A program made the position numbers and the translations under genes. From Candidatus Omnitrophota bacterium (GTDB taxonomy: Bacteria > Omnitrophota > Gorgyraeia > B26-G9): DNA of 8,047 nt. Numbering within the stretch: position 1 is the stretch's first letter; the number at the start of each line of letters is the position of its first letter. Below, piece after piece: positions 6,814 through 8,047 of this stretch. The notes under the pieces are model-generated. The model was not told the origin of the DNA, made no database searches, and saw nothing but the letters and a program-made list of their open reading frames with translations. Where the stretch lies: contig DAOVNL010000030.1 in assembly GCA_030630245.1 (NCBI GenBank), positions 1-8,047 of the forward strand. Reading direction: 5' to 3'.

Positions 6814-7521
6814 CTATATTCCCCGCGCAAAACAGTTTTTCACAAATTCACTTGCCATTTGGGCAAATTGCTTTATTTCATCAGCAGAATACGGCTTTAC
6901 TTCGCCCATGCTTTCTTCCATCGTATCCTTGGGAGAAAATTGCTGCAGTACATATCTTTCGGCGCCTTTTATTGTTTGAGCAATACTCAGGATATCTTTT
7001 CTCTGAAGAAAACAAGGCACTACCGTGGTCCGAAATTCATAATCAATACCTGAACTCATAAGCAAATCGATGCTTTGTTTGATAGCAGCCACATCAGCAT
7101 CACTGGCGGTTATATTCGAATACATCCGGGTATCAAGAGGAGCCTTTATATCCATTGCCACATAATCGAGCAGTTCTTCATCAATGAGTCTTTTTAATAC
7201 CGCTGGATTGGTCCCATTAGTATCTAATTTCGTTAATAATCCTTCACTTTTAATATCTGCCAAAAGCGCGGGAAGATCTTCATATAATGTCGGTTCTCCC
7301 CCTCCGATTACAACCCCGTTTATCCATCCACGTTTTTCACGGAAAAACCTTTTTATATATTCATAATCAACAGTAGTAAGTGATTCAGGCTCTCTTATAA
7401 GAGCACTCGAGTGACAAAAAGGGCATTTGAAATTGCATCCCGGAAGATAAATAACCGAGGCAATCTTACCCTCCCAGTCGATGAAGGTATGAGGATTAAA
7501 ACCTTTGATCGGATACGTCAT
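6814..7521 (-). CDS. nrdG: anaerobic ribonucleotide reductase activating protein (NrdG2-type radical SAM)
   Basis: Radical-SAM protein of the type that installs the glycyl radical on class III (anaerobic) ribonucleotide reductase NrdD, the longer NrdG2 variant. From the ATG at 7521 it has 235 aa. It begins MTYPIKGFNPHTFIDWEGKI, matching the family opening (I-x-G-F-x-x-x-S/T-x-I-D-x-x-G). The cluster motif is C29-x3-C33-x2-C36 in LPGCNFKCPFCHSS. The SAM-binding GGGEPT is at 73-78, and the later strands KLDTNGTN and DYVAMDIKAPLD are typical. In-frame starts also exist at 7533 and 7536 (ATG) and 7539 (TTG); none has a clear Shine-Dalgarno, so I chose by family alignment. Any of them overlaps the end of the small gene upstream (26 nt for my choice), which indicates translational coupling. 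NrdD itself is not in the window, so the enzyme could activate a reductase encoded elsewhere or another glycyl-radical partner. Confidence 0.8.
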   Translation of the reverse strand: MTYPIKGFNPHTFIDWEGKIASVIYLPGCNFKCPFCHSSALIREPESLTTVDYEYIKRFFREKRGWINGVVIGGGEPTLYEDLPALLADIKSEGLLTKLDTNGTNPAVLKRLIDEELLDYVAMDIKAPLDTRMYSNITASDADVAAIKQSIDLLMSSGIDYEFRTTVVPCFLQRKDILSIAQTIKGAERYVLQQFSPKDTMEESMGEVKPYSADEIKQFAQMASEFVKNCFARGI

Positions 7522-7783
7522 TTCTTTGTTCATCATCAAGCATAGGCTTATCTTTTAATGCTTGAATAATTTCCATCTCTCGGCGAAGTCGCTTCTTTAA
7601 TTCAACATTATCATCCAACTTTCTCTTGGCCGCATAATATTCATCATGGCTAACTCCGTAATAATAGTCCTTAAATCTACGATGAACATCTTTAGGACAA
7701 AGCTTTTTCTCTCCCGTAGCCTCCACAATTTTTTCCTCACGATTCAAGTTATTTAGGAGATTATTAAAATCTGAATTTTCCAT
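7496..7783 (-). CDS. uncharacterised small charged protein coupled to nrdG2
   Basis: I do not recognise this 95-aa protein. It has no signal peptide or membrane segment and a single cysteine (C29, in KKLCPKDVHRRF). An aromatic cluster, FKDYYYGVSHDEYYAAKRKL, covers 37-56. A strongly charged, probably helical stretch rich in Lys, Arg and Glu runs from about 50 to 80. The tail is acidic and polar. Its 3' end overlaps the nrdG2-like gene, which argues that it is a real, translated gene. Two starts are possible. ATG 7783 gives 95 aa but has no Shine-Dalgarno and overlaps a TATAAT. GTG 7726 gives 76 aa and is preceded 7 bases upstream by GAGGA (7738-7734). It lacks the paired cysteines of the zinc site at the end of NrdD, so it is not an obvious NrdD fragment. 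Confidence 0.6.
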   Translation of the reverse strand: MENSDFNNLLNNLNREEKIVEATGEKKLCPKDVHRRFKDYYYGVSHDEYYAAKRKLDDNVELKKRLRREMEIIQALKDKPMLDDEQRNDVSDQRF

Positions 7784-7810
7784 TATAGTAGTAGAAAAAA
7801 AGCATTTTTA
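7782..7810 (-). promoter_or_regulatory. possible promoter at the 5' edge of the small gene
   Basis: On the minus strand a perfect TATAAT (7787-7782) overlaps the ATG of the 95-aa frame. A weak TTAAAA lies 18 bases upstream. If active, transcription would start inside that frame at about 7775, and translation would then have to use the GTG at 7726 with its GAGGA. The surrounding DNA is AT-rich and the -35 match is poor (4 of 6), so this is only a candidate. Confidence 0.25.
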
Positions 7811-7844
7811 ATACTTATCATAAGATTTGATAAAAAAGATTTTA

Positions 7845-8047
7845 TTATTTAATAGATTTTTTTAACATAGTCAAAATAATCTTCCATTTATCCTTAGTCA
7901 ACTCGTAATAATTAGTATCATGCATTTCACCAGTAGCCAAGCACTTACAATTATCTTTTTTAATCTCTTTAAATTCATATCCCATCTTTTTCTGAGTAGC
8001 ATTCGAAGCTATATTGTCAGCGAATACAGGCGAAAGTAATTTTTCTA
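7845..8047 (-). CDS. GNAT-family acetyltransferase, C-terminal part only (cut by window edge)
   Basis: The last 66 codons of a gene read from the right edge of the window to TAA at 7847-7845. The block NIASNATQKKMGYEF (residues 11-25 of the fragment) is the C-terminal signature of GNAT N-acetyltransferases of the RimJ/RimL kind. In that group an Asn-x-x-Ser sequence and a helix precede a strand with Gly-Tyr or Gly-Phe. GEMHDTNYYELTKDKW (39-54) matches the closing strands, in which a His-Asp pair and a Tyr lead into a final Leu-Thr-x-x-x-Trp. The fragment ends in a short basic helix, LKKSIK. The acetyl-CoA loop and the start are outside the window, so the substrate cannot be guessed. The stop lies 61 bases before the ATG of the small gene, on the same strand. 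No strong terminator separates them, so they may be co-transcribed. Confidence 0.7.
   Translation of the reverse strand, partial: EKLLSPVFADNIASNATQKKMGYEFKEIKKDNCKCLATGEMHDTNYYELTKDKWKIILTMLKKSIK

Noticed and set aside
6783..6830. N-terminal extension of AmrS from the TTG at 6830
   Set aside because: It overlaps the nrdG2-like gene. The strong AAGGAGG before TTG 6782 fits the family's short N-terminus much better.
7815..7833. Inverted repeat TTATCA-7-TGATAA between the acetyltransferase and the small gene
   Set aside because: A six-base AT-rich stem in very AT-rich DNA is expected by chance, and no adjacent T-run supports a terminator.

Overview
The window is AT-rich bacterial DNA (about mid-30s % G+C by eye). 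It carries one tRNA gene and eight protein genes, two of them cut by the window edges. Three different radical-SAM enzymes, an NrdG-type activase for anaerobic nucleotide reduction and two GT-C membrane glycosyltransferases suggest an anaerobic or facultative bacterium. The glycosyltransferase and radical-SAM sequences resemble those I remember from uncultured candidate phyla such as Omnitrophota. That placement rests on recalled similarity and is tentative.

Layout. Plus strand, 3-2716: the 3' part of a GT39/ArnT-type glycosyltransferase, then a spore-photoproduct-lyase-like radical-SAM gene. Minus strand, 8047 down to 2781: the C-terminal end of a GNAT acetyltransferase, a small uncharacterised gene overlapping an NrdG2-type activase, an AmrS-type radical-SAM gene, an alpha/beta hydrolase, a second GT39-type glycosyltransferase fused to TPR repeats, and tRNA-Phe(GAA). 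The two strands converge on one symmetric hairpin at about 2748-2777 that can terminate transcription both ways.

How the genes relate. The small gene, nrdG2, amrS and the hydrolase are tightly packed (overlap, then gaps of 31 and 18 nt) and look like one operon, possibly continuing into the TPR-glycosyltransferase after 40 nt. Neither the NrdD reductase nor the Memo and AMMECR1 partners of AmrS lies in the window. The two glycosyltransferases are recognisably related in both membrane and soluble parts. They sit in opposite orientation around the SPL-like gene and tRNA-Phe, which suggests an old inverted duplication or independent insertions.

I see no CRISPR array, insertion sequence, phage gene or obvious defence system. 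The points most worth a second look are the extra cysteines and long N-terminal region of the SPL-like enzyme, the apparent loss of acidic positions in the TPR-fused glycosyltransferase, the AmrS protein that stops before the family's usual cysteine-rich tail, and the small unknown protein coupled to nrdG2.
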